DNA of 64,000 bases. Origin: Caballeronia hypogeia. Lineage in GTDB: Bacteria > Pseudomonadota > Gammaproteobacteria > Burkholderiales > Burkholderiaceae. The position numbers were made by a program, and so were the translations under genes. A model generated the notes under the pieces. It saw only the letters and a program-made list of their open reading frames with translations. It did not search any database and was not told the DNA's origin. The stretch lies in contig NZ_FCOA02000035.1 in the NCBI RefSeq assembly GCF_001544875.2, forward strand, positions 1-64,000. The letters are read 5' to 3'. The number at the start of each line of letters is the position of its first letter. Positions within the stretch are counted from its first letter, which is position 1. This document shows positions 33,617 to 42,575 of this stretch, in pieces.

Positions 33617-36049
33617 TTAGCGATTCAATGCGTACGCAATGACGTAATCGCCACGATCCGGCGACTGACGCGCGCCGCCCGCCGAGATCAGCACGTACTG
33701 CTTGCCCGTCTTCGGCGAGACATAGCTCATCGGGCCGCCCTGGCTTCCGACCGGCAGGCGCGCTTTCCACACTTCCTTGCCGGTGGCGCTGTCGAACGCG
33801 CGCAGATAGTAGTCTTGCGTGCCCGCGATGAACACGAGCCCGCCCTGCGTCGCCAGCGTGCCGCCGAGCGTCGGCATGCCGATGGGCATCTTCGCGCGCA
33901 TCTTCACGCCGAACGGTCCCGTGTCCTGCACCGTGCCGACCGGCACTTGCCACAAGAGCTTTTGCGTCGTCAGATCGACGGCGGACAGCGTGCCGAACGG
34001 CGGCTTCTGACACGGAATGCCGAGCGGCGACATGAAGCGGTTCTTGTTGACGGCATACGGCGTGCCCTTGAGCGGCACCGCGCCCATTCCCGCGTTCACC
34101 GCTTCGCCGCCGTTGCTGGCCGCTGCGTTGTCGGTCTTTTGCGGAATCATCTGCATCCAGAGGCCCAGGCGCATGTCGTTCAGGAAGATGACATGATGAT
34201 TCGGATCGGTCGAGAGGCTGCCCCAGTTCATGCCGCCGAGCGAACCCGGAAAGCTCAGCGAGACATCCGTGTCGGGCGCGGTGAAGAGACCGTCATAACG
34301 CATCGACTTGAAGCTCAGGCGGCAGACGAGCTGATCGAAGGGCGTCGCGCCCCACATGTCCGATTCCTTCAAGGTCTGCGCGCCGATCGTCGGCATGCCG
34401 TCCGAGAACGGCTGCGTCTTCGAATACTGCTCTTGCGGGATCGTACCGGTTTTCACCGGGCGTTCTTCGACGCGCGTGAGCGGCTTGCCCGTCATGCGGT
34501 CGAGCACGAAAATCTGGCCGGACTTCGTGCCGAATACGACGGCGGGTTTCGTCGCGCCGTCCTTTCCCGGGAAGTCGATCAGGCTCGGCTGCATCGGAAT
34601 GTCGAAGTCCCACAGATCGTTGTGGACCGTCTGGTACACCCACTTCTCGCGGCCGGTGGTCGCGTCGAGCGCGAGGATCGAGGTTGCATAGCGATGATCC
34701 AGCGCCGTGCGATTGCCGCCCCACAGATCCACCGACGAGCTGCCCATCGGGATGAACACCGTGTTCATCGCGGGATCGTAGGACATGGGTGCCCAGGAGT
34801 TCGGCGTGCTGCGCGCGTAGGTCTCGCCCGGCTGCAGGCGCGCGTTCGGATCGTCGTGACCCGGATCGAAGGCCCAGCGCATTTGCCCCGTGATGACGTC
34901 GAAGCCACGCAGCACGCCGCCCGGCATGTCGGTCTGCACGTTGTCGGCCACGCGGCCGCCCACGACGACCGTCGTGCCGGCGAGCGTCGGCGCGGAGGTG
35001 AGCTGATACTTCGGATCGGCTGCATCGCCCAGGCCCGCTTTCAGATCGACGAAGCCATGATCGCCGAAGTCTTCGCACATCGCGCCGGTATCGGCATCGA
35101 TGGCGACGAGGCGCGCATCGATCGTGTTCATCAGGATGCGCCGCTGGCAGTTCGCGCCCGCAGCGACCGAGACCTGCGTCACGGGCGTCGAGCCCGCGAT
35201 CGAAGGCTGCGTGAGCGGCTGCGTCGCGTCGAAGTAGGCGAGACCGCGACACCGGTTCCACACCTGCGCCTGCGCGTTGATCTCGCGTTTCCAGATTTGC
35301 TTGCCGCTGTCGGCATCGACGGCGATCACGTTGTTATGCGGCGTGCACATGTAGATGCGATCGCCGATCTGCAGCGGCGTCTGCTGATCTTCCGCGCCGT
35401 TGCCGGTGGGACTCTCGGGCACGTCGCCCGTATGGAAGGTCCACGCGACCTGAAGGTTCTTCACGTTGTCGCGCGTGATCTGGTCGAGCGCGACGAAGCG
35501 GCTGCCGCCCGGCGTGTTGCCATAATTGCTCCAGTCCTTTTGCGCGTGATCCTTCGCAACCGGCACGAGCGGCGCGGGCGTTCCGTCGAACGCGACGGTC
35601 GGATGCGGCTGGAACATCTGCACGAAGGTCACGATCATGCACAGCGCGATCACCGCCGCGAAACCATACGTACGCTTCGCCGCGGGCGTGCCCGTTTCGT
35701 GCGCGCGCAGCGCCGGCCATGTGAGCAGCGCGAAAACCATGAAGCCGGCGGGCAGCATGAGACGCGACACGAGCGGCCAGAAGTCGATGCCGGCGTCGAG
35801 CGGCGCCCAGATCAGCGTGCCGATGAAGGCCGCGCCATACACGAGCACCGCCGACGACTTCGCCCGCATGAACTGCACGGCGGACACGACGATGACCGCG
35901 CCCGCGATCAGGAAATACGCACTTCCATGCAGCAACGCGAGCTTCGCGCCGCCGATGACGAAGAACAGGCCGGTGGCCAGAAGCGCGAGACCCAATACAA
36001 GACACCCGGCTCTCAGCGCGACTGAAAGACGGGCTTCATTCGTAGACAT
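33617..36049 (-). CDS. gcd: Membrane-bound PQQ-dependent glucose dehydrogenase
   Basis: 810 residues from the ATG at 36049 (GGAG ten bases upstream), matching the ~800 of E. coli Gcd. Five membrane spans fill the first 150 residues (LSVALRAGCLVLGLALLATG, AYFLIAGAVIVVSAV and others); the rest is a quinoprotein beta-propeller facing the periplasm, with WSNYGNTPGGSRFVALDQI at its start and repeated tryptophan-docking elements such as ALDATTGREKWVYQTVHNDLWDFD. It oxidises glucose to gluconolactone and feeds electrons to ubiquinone, also acidifying the surroundings and dissolving mineral phosphate. PQQ synthesis genes are not in the window. Confidence 0.95.
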   Translation of the reverse strand: MSTNEARLSVALRAGCLVLGLALLATGLFFVIGGAKLALLHGSAYFLIAGAVIVVSAVQFMRAKSSAVLVYGAAFIGTLIWAPLDAGIDFWPLVSRLMLPAGFMVFALLTWPALRAHETGTPAAKRTYGFAAVIALCMIVTFVQMFQPHPTVAFDGTPAPLVPVAKDHAQKDWSNYGNTPGGSRFVALDQITRDNVKNLQVAWTFHTGDVPESPTGNGAEDQQTPLQIGDRIYMCTPHNNVIAVDADSGKQIWKREINAQAQVWNRCRGLAYFDATQPLTQPSIAGSTPVTQVSVAAGANCQRRILMNTIDARLVAIDADTGAMCEDFGDHGFVDLKAGLGDAADPKYQLTSAPTLAGTTVVVGGRVADNVQTDMPGGVLRGFDVITGQMRWAFDPGHDDPNARLQPGETYARSTPNSWAPMSYDPAMNTVFIPMGSSSVDLWGGNRTALDHRYATSILALDATTGREKWVYQTVHNDLWDFDIPMQPSLIDFPGKDGATKPAVVFGTKSGQIFVLDRMTGKPLTRVEERPVKTGTIPQEQYSKTQPFSDGMPTIGAQTLKESDMWGATPFDQLVCRLSFKSMRYDGLFTAPDTDVSLSFPGSLGGMNWGSLSTDPNHHVIFLNDMRLGLWMQMIPQKTDNAAASNGGEAVNAGMGAVPLKGTPYAVNKNRFMSPLGIPCQKPPFGTLSAVDLTTQKLLWQVPVGTVQDTGPFGVKMRAKMPIGMPTLGGTLATQGGLVFIAGTQDYYLRAFDSATGKEVWKARLPVGSQGGPMSYVSPKTGKQYVLISAGGARQSPDRGDYVIAYALNR

Positions 36050-36185
36050 CGAATCTTTCTCCAGGGAATCTGCCATGCGATCCAGACGGCAGCCCTGCAT
36101 GAGAAGACGTGGTCGTAAATGCTGGATCGCTCGCCTGCGCGGTTGTCGAAAAACCGGCGGGCAGTAAGCGTTAACCACTACATTC

Positions 36186-36199
36186 TAACTGGATAGTTA
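36186..36199. promoter_or_regulatory. Inverted repeat TAACT-GGAT-AGTTA upstream of gcd
   Basis: Perfect 5-base arms with a 4-base centre, 137-150 bases upstream of the gcd start and 38 after the lysR stop region. A possible regulator site for gcd; short enough to be chance. Confidence 0.25.
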
Positions 36200-36236
36200 A
36201 AATTGTGCACGCACGCGGAATCGTGTTCGGTGCATC

Positions 36237-37145
36237 TCAGATGCGATGTTCGATCGCGAAGGACTCGCCCTCTTCTTCGAGCCACGAGCGAAACAGCACG
36301 ATCAGATCGTCGTCGGTTTTTTCGTCGGCGACGTAGGTGCAGTAGCTTCGCGACGGCAGACGCGGACTCGCGAACGGCACGATCAGCCGGCCGGCGGCGA
36401 GGTCGCCTGCGACGAGCGCGGTCGGTCCCATCGCGATGCCCATGCCATCGACGGCGGCTTGCAAGGTCAGATAAAAGTGATCGAAAGTCAGCACCGCCGC
36501 CGGGCGCAGCTCGGGAAGGTCCACCTGCGCGAGCCAGTCGGGCCATACGCGCGGCAAGCTCGACGTGTGCAGCAAGGTGTGATGGCGCAGGTCGTCGGGC
36601 GCGCGAAGCGGCACGCGCCGCAGCAGCGCGAGGCAGCACACCGGCAGGCGTTCTTCGGCGAGAAAGGGCCGCATCGCGTAGCCGTAGAACGTGTCGGGGC
36701 CGCCGCGAATCACCATGTCGTAGGCGTCTTTCAGGCTTTCGACCGGCTCGTTCGACGTCTCGATCCGCACCTCGATACCGGGATGCCGCGCGCGAAACGT
36801 CTCCAGCCTCGGCACGAGCCAGCGCAACGTAAACGTGGCGGGCGCGTTCACCGTGAGCGGTCGCGCCACCGCTTCGGACAGACCGTAGCGCGCCGTGGCG
36901 TGCGCGAGCTGATCGAACAGCGGACCGATTTCCGTCAGATAGGCGCGCGCCGCCGGGGTCAGCACGACACGGCGGTTATGCCGCTCGAACAGCGGCGCGC
37001 CGAGCCATTCTTCGAGCAGCCGCACCTGCTGGCTCACCGCGCCGTGCGTGACGTGCAGTTCCGCGGCGGCCTCCTTGAAGCTGCCGAGCCGCCCCGCCGC
37101 CTCGAAGGCGCGCAGCGCATTGAGCGAAGGCAATGTCGGTCTCAT
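36237..37145 (-). CDS. LysR-family regulator, GcvA-like
   Basis: 302 residues beginning MRPTLPSLNALRAFEAAGRLGSFKEAAAELHVTHGAVSQQVRLLEEWLG, the GcvA-type HTH, followed by the effector domain (TFTLRWLVPRLETFRARHPGIEVRI). It is divergent from the EamA exporter gene (90 bases apart), which it probably controls, and upstream of gcd on the same strand. Confidence 0.92.
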   Translation of the reverse strand: MRPTLPSLNALRAFEAAGRLGSFKEAAAELHVTHGAVSQQVRLLEEWLGAPLFERHNRRVVLTPAARAYLTEIGPLFDQLAHATARYGLSEAVARPLTVNAPATFTLRWLVPRLETFRARHPGIEVRIETSNEPVESLKDAYDMVIRGGPDTFYGYAMRPFLAEERLPVCCLALLRRVPLRAPDDLRHHTLLHTSSLPRVWPDWLAQVDLPELRPAAVLTFDHFYLTLQAAVDGMGIAMGPTALVAGDLAAGRLIVPFASPRLPSRSYCTYVADEKTDDDLIVLFRSWLEEEGESFAIEHRI

Positions 37146-37215
37146 TCACAATAGATTTTCTAACGTGACGACGCAATTTTAATGGTTTGTCGCGCGTCGC
37201 CAAGATAGATATTCT

Positions 37216-37228
37216 ACGGACTGTCCGT
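37216..37228. promoter_or_regulatory. Palindrome ACGGAC-T-GTCCGT before the EamA gene
   Basis: A perfect 13-base palindrome ending eight bases before ATG 37236 and overlapping where a ribosome site would be. It suggests repression of the exporter gene, or that translation really starts at the second ATG (37251), which has AGG nine bases upstream. Confidence 0.35.
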
Positions 37229-37235
37229 CACAAAA

Positions 37236-38093
37236 ATGAAACAGGCGCGCATGTTCAGCTATACGGGCGGTGTCGTTCTCTTCGCAGCGGTGCTCCATGC
37301 GAGCTGGAACGCGATGCTTCACGGCAATCGCGACCGCTTTCTCTCCATGACGTGGATGAGCATATCCATCGGCGTCGTGTCCACGCTCGTCGTCATGTCG
37401 CTGCCCTTGCCGCCGGCGGCCGCGTGGCCGTACATCGTCGCGTCGGGGCTGGTGCACATCGTCTATAACGTGAGCCTCGTGCGTTCGTACAAGCGCGGCG
37501 ATCTCGCCCAGGCCTATCCGATTGCGCGCGGCTCGTCGCCGCTGCTCGTCACGCTCGGCGCTGCGCTGTTCGCACACGAGGCCATCGGTCCGTTGCACGC
37601 GGCAGGCGTCGTGCTGATCTCGGGCGGCATCATGGCGCTCGCGCTGCAAGGCGGCCAGGTCTCGCGCGCGGGCGCGCTCGCCGCGTTCACGACCGGCGTG
37701 ACCATCGCGATCTATACCGTGATCGACGGCATCGGCGTGCGCAAATCCGAAGGCGATGCGCTCGCCTACACCGCGTGGATGTTCCTGTTCTACTGGATCA
37801 TGCCGCTGCTGTTCGCCGCGCAACGCGGCGTCAAGGCCCTGTGGACGCCGATACTCGACGCGCCCATGTCGGTGGGCTCGTCGGTCATCGGCGGACTCGT
37901 TTCGATCGCGGCTTACGGCATCGTCATCTGGGCGATGCAGGCGGGCGCGATGGGCGCGGTCTCGGCCTTGCGCGAGACCAGCGTGGTGTTCGCGGCGCTC
38001 ATCGGGCGGATGTTCCTGCGGGAGTCGGTCAGCGTCAAGCGCTGGCTTGCGTGCGTGGTCGTCGCGGCGGGCGCCGTGTGTCTGGGCATGTGA
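37236..38093 (+). CDS. EamA-family (DMT) transporter
   Basis: 285 residues with ten hydrophobic spans in the two-repeat EamA arrangement (first repeat GGVVLFAAVLHASWNAML, second repeat AAFTTGVTIAIYTVIDGIGV and SALRETSVVFAALIGRMFLRE). Members export amino acids, nucleosides or other metabolites. The start could be 37236 or 37251. Divergent LysR at 36237 is its likely regulator. Substrate unknown. Confidence 0.88.
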   Translation: MKQARMFSYTGGVVLFAAVLHASWNAMLHGNRDRFLSMTWMSISIGVVSTLVVMSLPLPPAAAWPYIVASGLVHIVYNVSLVRSYKRGDLAQAYPIARGSSPLLVTLGAALFAHEAIGPLHAAGVVLISGGIMALALQGGQVSRAGALAAFTTGVTIAIYTVIDGIGVRKSEGDALAYTAWMFLFYWIMPLLFAAQRGVKALWTPILDAPMSVGSSVIGGLVSIAAYGIVIWAMQAGAMGAVSALRETSVVFAALIGRMFLRESVSVKRWLACVVVAAGAVCLGM

Positions 38094-38226
38094 GCCCCGC
38101 CAGGCGGAAGCCTCGAAATGAGGCACAAGCCGCCGTTTGATCGGTGAATCGGTCTGGCGCGAATGCCGTTACATTCATCATCGTGATATTGGGCTCGATG
38201 CGTCGAAGACGCACGCGCCTCGCGCG

Positions 38227-40185
38227 ATGAGCTTGTGTAACCCGGACGATTCGAGAACCACGTTGAAACCCGCAAAGGACTGGCACGCGGCGCCCCTGCC
38301 CGCCGACGAAGCGAAGCGCCTGCGTCAGTTGCGCAGCCTCGCCCTGCTCGACACGCCGCAAGAAGAAGTGTTCGACCGCGTGACGCGCGTGGCGGCCGAG
38401 CTGCTACAGGCGCCGATCGCGCTCGTGTCGCTGGTCGACGAGCATCGTCAGTGGTTCAAGTCGCGCGTGGGCCTCGACGTGTGCGAAACCGCGCGCGATG
38501 TCTCCTTCTGCGCGCACGCGGTGCACTCCGAAAGCCTGCTGCTGGTGGAAGACGCGCACGCCGATGCGCGCTTCGCGGGCAATCCGCTCGTCACGGGCGC
38601 GCCGCATATCCGTTTCTACGCGGGCGTGCCGCTGCGTTCGTCGGGCGGTCTCGTGCTCGGCACGCTCTGCGCGATCGATACCAGGCCAAGAAAGCTCACG
38701 CCCGCGAAACAAGCCGCGCTGTGCGATCTCGCCGCCACGGTCGAGCGTGAAATCGTGCAGCGCGAAGCCGCGCGCGAGACGCTCGAAGTGCAGGAGGTCG
38801 AGCGCCGCAAGCTGCGCGTCTCCGAGTCGCGCTTTCATACGATCTTCCAGCGGACGCCGACGGGCAAGGCCATCGTCGGACTGGACGGGCGCTTCGTCGA
38901 AGTGAATCCGAAACTGTGCGAAATCACCGGCTATAGCGCCGACGAACTGATGCACATGACCTTTCAGGAGATCACCGTCGGCGCGGATCTGCCGGCCGAC
39001 CTCGAACTCGTCGCCGAGCTGCTCGACGGCCGCAGAACGACTTATAGCTTCGAAAAGCGTTATCGCCGTCGCGACGGCGGCACGGTGTGGATCGACCTTT
39101 CCGTCGCGCTGATCCACGACGACGAAGGCAAGCCGATGCACTTCGTCAGCACGATGCAGGACATCTCCGGCCGCAAGCACAGCGAGGAAGTGTTGCGCGG
39201 CTATCGGCAGGAACTCGAGCGCCGCGTGCTCGAACGCACCCGCGAGCTGACCAGCAGCCGCACCGCGCTGCAGACGATCACGGACAACCTGCCCGTGCTG
39301 ATCGCCCACGTCGATGCGGACTTGCGCTATCGCTTCAACAATCAGGTTTATCGCGATGTGTTCGGCGTGGAGCCGTCCTCGCTGCACGGCACGACGGTGC
39401 GCGAGACGATCGGCGCGGCGGCCTTCGAGCATTGCCTGCCGTACTTCGCGCGCGTGCTCGCGGGCGAGCGCGTGGCGCATGAGGGTATCGTCTATGAAGG
39501 CGCGCCGAACCGCATGTGGAACGCGACTTATGTCCCGGAGTTTCAGCGCGGTGAAGTGGCGGGCTTCTACATCATGTCGCAGGACATCACCGAGACCAAG
39601 CAGCGTGAGAACCAGATGCGCTCCGAGGTCATGCTCGACGCGCTGACCGGCCTGCCGAACCGGCGCGCGCTCGCCGAGCAGCTCGCGCTTTCGATCGACG
39701 CGGCGCGCGACGCCGAAGTGCCGTTCGCCCTGTTCTTCATGGATCTCGACGGCTTCAAGAACGTCAACGACCAGCACGGCCACGACGCCGGCGACGCGCT
39801 GCTCCGGCAAGTCGCCGCGCGCCTGAAAAAGACCACGCGCGCCGACGACCTGGTCTGCCGTCTGGCCGGCGACGAGTTCGTGCTGCTCGCCCGCGGCATC
39901 ACGTCGACGAGCGCGTGCAGCCGCATCGCGCAGGATATCTGCCGCGCGATCGCCCGGCCGTTCGAAGTCGGCCAGAGCGAGGCGCGGCTCGGGACGAGCG
40001 TCGGTATCGCGATGTGCGCGGGCGGCACACAGACGTCGGCGGAAGCGATTCTCGCCGAGGCCGACCGCGCGATGTACGAAGCCAAGCGCAAGGGACGCAA
40101 CGGCTTTCGCTTCGCGTCGCTGCTCGCGGAGGTCGCGCCCGCCATCAACAATCTGGTCGACCGTGGCAGCGCGACGCGTCATTGA
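38227..40185 (+). CDS. GAF-PAS-PAS diguanylate cyclase
   Basis: 652 residues from ATG 38227. Order: GAF (about 45-195; LLDTPQEEVFDRVTRVAAELLQAPIALVSLVDEHRQWFKS), a coiled linker, PAS 1 (about 205-325; FHTIFQRTPTGKAIVGLDGRFVEVN), PAS 2 (about 350-470; LPVLIAHVDADLRYRFNN), then a GGDEF domain (from LDALTGLPNRRALAEQL). The active motif reads RLAGDEF, a tolerated variant of GGDEF, and the inhibitory site RxxD is present as RADD five residues before it. It makes cyclic-di-GMP, with feedback inhibition, in response to a ligand or redox signal. No membrane span or EAL domain. Confidence 0.9.
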   Translation: MSLCNPDDSRTTLKPAKDWHAAPLPADEAKRLRQLRSLALLDTPQEEVFDRVTRVAAELLQAPIALVSLVDEHRQWFKSRVGLDVCETARDVSFCAHAVHSESLLLVEDAHADARFAGNPLVTGAPHIRFYAGVPLRSSGGLVLGTLCAIDTRPRKLTPAKQAALCDLAATVEREIVQREAARETLEVQEVERRKLRVSESRFHTIFQRTPTGKAIVGLDGRFVEVNPKLCEITGYSADELMHMTFQEITVGADLPADLELVAELLDGRRTTYSFEKRYRRRDGGTVWIDLSVALIHDDEGKPMHFVSTMQDISGRKHSEEVLRGYRQELERRVLERTRELTSSRTALQTITDNLPVLIAHVDADLRYRFNNQVYRDVFGVEPSSLHGTTVRETIGAAAFEHCLPYFARVLAGERVAHEGIVYEGAPNRMWNATYVPEFQRGEVAGFYIMSQDITETKQRENQMRSEVMLDALTGLPNRRALAEQLALSIDAARDAEVPFALFFMDLDGFKNVNDQHGHDAGDALLRQVAARLKKTTRADDLVCRLAGDEFVLLARGITSTSACSRIAQDICRAIARPFEVGQSEARLGTSVGIAMCAGGTQTSAEAILAEADRAMYEAKRKGRNGFRFASLLAEVAPAINNLVDRGSATRH

Positions 40186-40459
40186 ATCGGCACGCAAAAT
40201 TTCACGATCCGAAATTGAGGTCCGTTTCTCGAAAATTCGCGCTGCATGGCAGCACGCGCGAGGTTGCATATCGGAGAATGGGCTTTCTCATCGTGAGATC
40301 GCGCGCATAACTCATTGATGCATTGCAAGTTTTATTTCGTTCGCGCCGCCACTGAGCGGCGTTTGCCAACTGCGTTTTCTCGCTAACCTCTTATACAAGA
40401 GGCGCGCGTTCGCCCAGGCGAGCCGCCTCAATGCTTTCCAATCAAGCAGGAGAATAGCG
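40186..40459. other. Intergenic region before a small conserved gene
   Basis: 274 bases. It contains two hairpins: CGCCGC-N6-GCGGCG near 40350, and CCTCTT-ATAC-AAGAGG at 40387-40402, and an AT-richer stretch around 40315-40345. The second hairpin is 58 bases upstream of the 71-residue gene and may be a 5' UTR element. Confidence 0.3.
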
Positions 40460-40675
40460 ATGCAGAACGTCTATATCGAACCGATGCCGAAGGGCCAGTG
40501 GGGCCCCATCGATGGTTACGCCCTCGAATTTCACGACGGCACCAGGATCACGCAGCAGGTTTATCGCTCGGAGCGGCTCGCGGTCGACGAAATCAAGCTG
40601 CGCGGTTATTCGCCGATGCTCGCGAAGGTGCGCATCACCGACAAGACCGTCGATGACCATTGGAAAGCGGCATAA
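40460..40675 (+). CDS. Small protein of unknown function
   Basis: 71 residues, with an excellent ribosome site (CAGGAG eight bases before ATG). Sequence begins MQNVYIEPMPKGQWGPIDGYALEFHDG and continues as alternating beta-strand-like segments ending DDHWKAA; no signal or membrane span. It resembles small stress-type or DUF2188-like proteins in size and strand pattern, though I cannot name it. A strong hairpin follows directly. Confidence 0.75.
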   Translation: MQNVYIEPMPKGQWGPIDGYALEFHDGTRITQQVYRSERLAVDEIKLRGYSPMLAKVRITDKTVDDHWKAA

Positions 40676-40680
40676 GCTCG

Positions 40681-40712
40681 GCGTGCTTCGCTTCGGCGGG
40701 AGCGAAGCACGC
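40681..40712. terminator. Long hairpin between convergent genes
   Basis: Perfect 11-bp stem GCGTGCTTCGC / GCGAAGCACGC with a 10-base loop, filling the space between the 71-residue gene and the convergent regulator. No T-run on either side, so probably a Rho-assisted or RNA-protecting 3' end for both. Confidence 0.45.
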
Positions 40713-40713
40713 G

Positions 40714-41544
40714 TCAAGGCTTGTCGGCGGCCAGCGCCCTGATGCGCGCCGCCATGCCGGCGTCGACCGGCGTGTAGACGATCATCCCCAGATCCGGACG
40801 GCCATCGACCGAGAACGCCGAATACTCCAGCTCGACGGACCCAAGCACGGGATGCTGCAGACGCTTGACGGCATGCGCGTCCGAGTGCCCGAGCACATCG
40901 TTGTCGCGCCACAGGGCTTCGAACTCCGGACTCGCGCTGCACAGTTCTTCGACGAGTGCGGCGGCTTCCGACACGAGGCCCGCGCGCGCCACGTCCGCCC
41001 TGAACGCCCCCACGACGAATCGCGCCACGCTCTCCCAGTCGTGCTGACTCGCGCGAACGGCCGGATTGCGAAACAAGAACTTCAGGATATTGCGTCCGCC
41101 CGGCGGCAGTGCGCCGTAATCGGTCAGCACGACCGCCGCCGCGGGATTCCACGCGACCACATCCCAGGTCGCGGTCTTGATGATCGCGGGACTGGCATTG
41201 AGCGAGTCGAGCAGACGCTGCAAGCGCGGATGGACGCCATCGACCGGCTTGAGGCGGATTTCCGGCGGACGTCCCAGTCCGAGCATGAACAGATGCTCGC
41301 GCTCGGTGTCCGTCAGCATCAACGCGCCGGAGATTCGCTCCAGCACCTCGGGCGACGGCGCACCGCCGCGCCCCTGTTCCAGCCACGTGTACCACGTCGG
41401 GCTGATGTTGGCGCGCTGCGCGACTTCTTCGCGGCGCAGGCCCGGCGTGCGTCGGCGCCCGGCGAATCCGAAGCTCGCCGGGTCGAGGCGCGTGCGGCGG
41501 CTGCGCAGAAAGTCGCCTAGCGATCCGGCCGGTTTCGATGACAT
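40714..41544 (-). CDS. XRE/MmyB-type regulator
   Basis: 276 residues: N-terminal HTH (LGDFLRSRRTRLDPASFGF, RRTPGLRREEVAQRANISPTWYTWLEQGR) followed by an MmyB-like ligand-binding domain (IIKTATWDVVAWNPAAAVVLTDYG, RNILKFLFRNP). This family is usually divergent from an SDR or reductase gene and represses it; here the SDR at 41643 is 98 bases away with inverted 7-mers between. Confidence 0.9.
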   Translation of the reverse strand: MSSKPAGSLGDFLRSRRTRLDPASFGFAGRRRTPGLRREEVAQRANISPTWYTWLEQGRGGAPSPEVLERISGALMLTDTEREHLFMLGLGRPPEIRLKPVDGVHPRLQRLLDSLNASPAIIKTATWDVVAWNPAAAVVLTDYGALPPGGRNILKFLFRNPAVRASQHDWESVARFVVGAFRADVARAGLVSEAAALVEELCSASPEFEALWRDNDVLGHSDAHAVKRLQHPVLGSVELEYSAFSVDGRPDLGMIVYTPVDAGMAARIRALAADKP

Positions 41545-41576
41545 GAAGACCCTGTTAATCGCTTTACCATGATGAA

Positions 41577-41616
41577 CTCACTACTTTAACGGGATAAAAA
41601 TACGTCGGATAGTGAG
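41577..41616. promoter_or_regulatory. Widely spaced inverted 7-mers CTCACTA / TAGTGAG
   Basis: CTCACTA at 41577-41583 and its exact complement TAGTGAG at 41610-41616 flank 26 AT-rich bases in the divergent region between the MmyB-type regulator and the SDR gene. The spacing would bracket a promoter. Confidence 0.4.
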
Positions 41617-41642
41617 CCTGTGACCAACAGGAGAACTTCACC

Positions 41643-42530
41643 ATGCGTATTTTCTTGACGGGCGCGACCGGCTTCATCGGCACGGCGCTCGTGCGTGAAC
41701 TCATCGGCGCGGGCCATCAGGTGCTCGGCATGACGCGCTCGGATGCGGGCGCGCAGGCGCTCGTCGATGCCGGCGCCGACGTGCATCGCGGCACGCTCGA
41801 AGATGTGGAAAGCATCAGGCAAGGTGCGGCGCAGGCCGACGCCGTCATTCACACGGCCTTCGATCACGACTTCTCGCGCTTCGTCGAGAACTGCGAGAAG
41901 GACAAGCGCGTGATCGCCGCGCTCGGTTCCGTGCTCGCGGGTTCGGACCGGCCGCTCGTCATCACGTCCGGCACCGGCATGGGCAGCGGCGAGCATGGCG
42001 AACCCGCCAGCGAAGACGTGTTCAACCTGCATCATCCGAATCCGCGCATTGCTTCGGAGCTTGCGGGCAATGCGCTGCTGGAGGCGGGCGTCAACGTGTC
42101 GGTCGTGAGGCTGCCGCAGGTCCACGATCCGTTCCGGCAGGGCCTCATCACGCCACTCATCGCGATCGCGCGCGAGAAAGGCGTGTGCGGGTATGTGGGC
42201 GAAGGGAGCAATCGCTGGCCGGCGGGACATCTGTCGGATGTGGCGCGTTTGTATCGGCTGGCGGTCGAGAAGCGCGCGCGCGGCGCGCGCTATCACGCGG
42301 TCGGCGAAGAAGGCGTAAGCAGCAGGGAGATCGTCGAGGCGCTCGGGCGCGGGCTGAAATTGCCGGTCGCGTCCATCGCACCGGAAGAAGCCCAGGCGCA
42401 TTTCGGCTGGATGGCAATGTTCGTCGCGCTAGACATGCCCGCATCCAGCGCGCTGACGCAAGCGCGTCTCGGCTGGCGGCCGACGGGGCCGACGCTGATC
42501 GCCGACCTCGCCCAGGCGCGCTACGTCTGA
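41643..42530 (+). CDS. SDR-family NAD(P)-dependent epimerase/reductase
   Basis: 295 residues, extended SDR with the nucleotide motif FLTGATGFIGTALV at residue 4 and IHTAFDHDF; the usual YxxxK is replaced by HPNPRIASELAGNAL, as in the atypical NAD(P)H-binding SDR group that includes many MmyB-regulated genes. Downstream VRLPQVHDP and GHLSDVARLYRLAVEK match that group. CAGGAG precedes the start. Role likely in reduction or detoxification of a small carbonyl compound; substrate unknown. Confidence 0.82.
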   Translation: MRIFLTGATGFIGTALVRELIGAGHQVLGMTRSDAGAQALVDAGADVHRGTLEDVESIRQGAAQADAVIHTAFDHDFSRFVENCEKDKRVIAALGSVLAGSDRPLVITSGTGMGSGEHGEPASEDVFNLHHPNPRIASELAGNALLEAGVNVSVVRLPQVHDPFRQGLITPLIAIAREKGVCGYVGEGSNRWPAGHLSDVARLYRLAVEKRARGARYHAVGEEGVSSREIVEALGRGLKLPVASIAPEEAQAHFGWMAMFVALDMPASSALTQARLGWRPTGPTLIADLAQARYV

Positions 42531-42536
42531 GCAGGA

Positions 42537-42564
42537 GCGTCGGGCGGCACATGACGCCCGACGC
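42537..42564. terminator. Hairpin after the SDR gene
   Basis: Perfect 10-bp stem GCGTCGGGCG / CGCCCGACGC with an 8-base loop, between the SDR stop and the convergent porin remnant. No T-run. Confidence 0.45.
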
Positions 42565-42575
42565 CGCGTAAAGCG

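Noticed and set aside
33569..36025. Very long open frame opposite the glucose dehydrogenase gene
   Set aside because: Arg/His/Ala-rich shadow with no family features; the opposite strand is an unmistakable Gcd.
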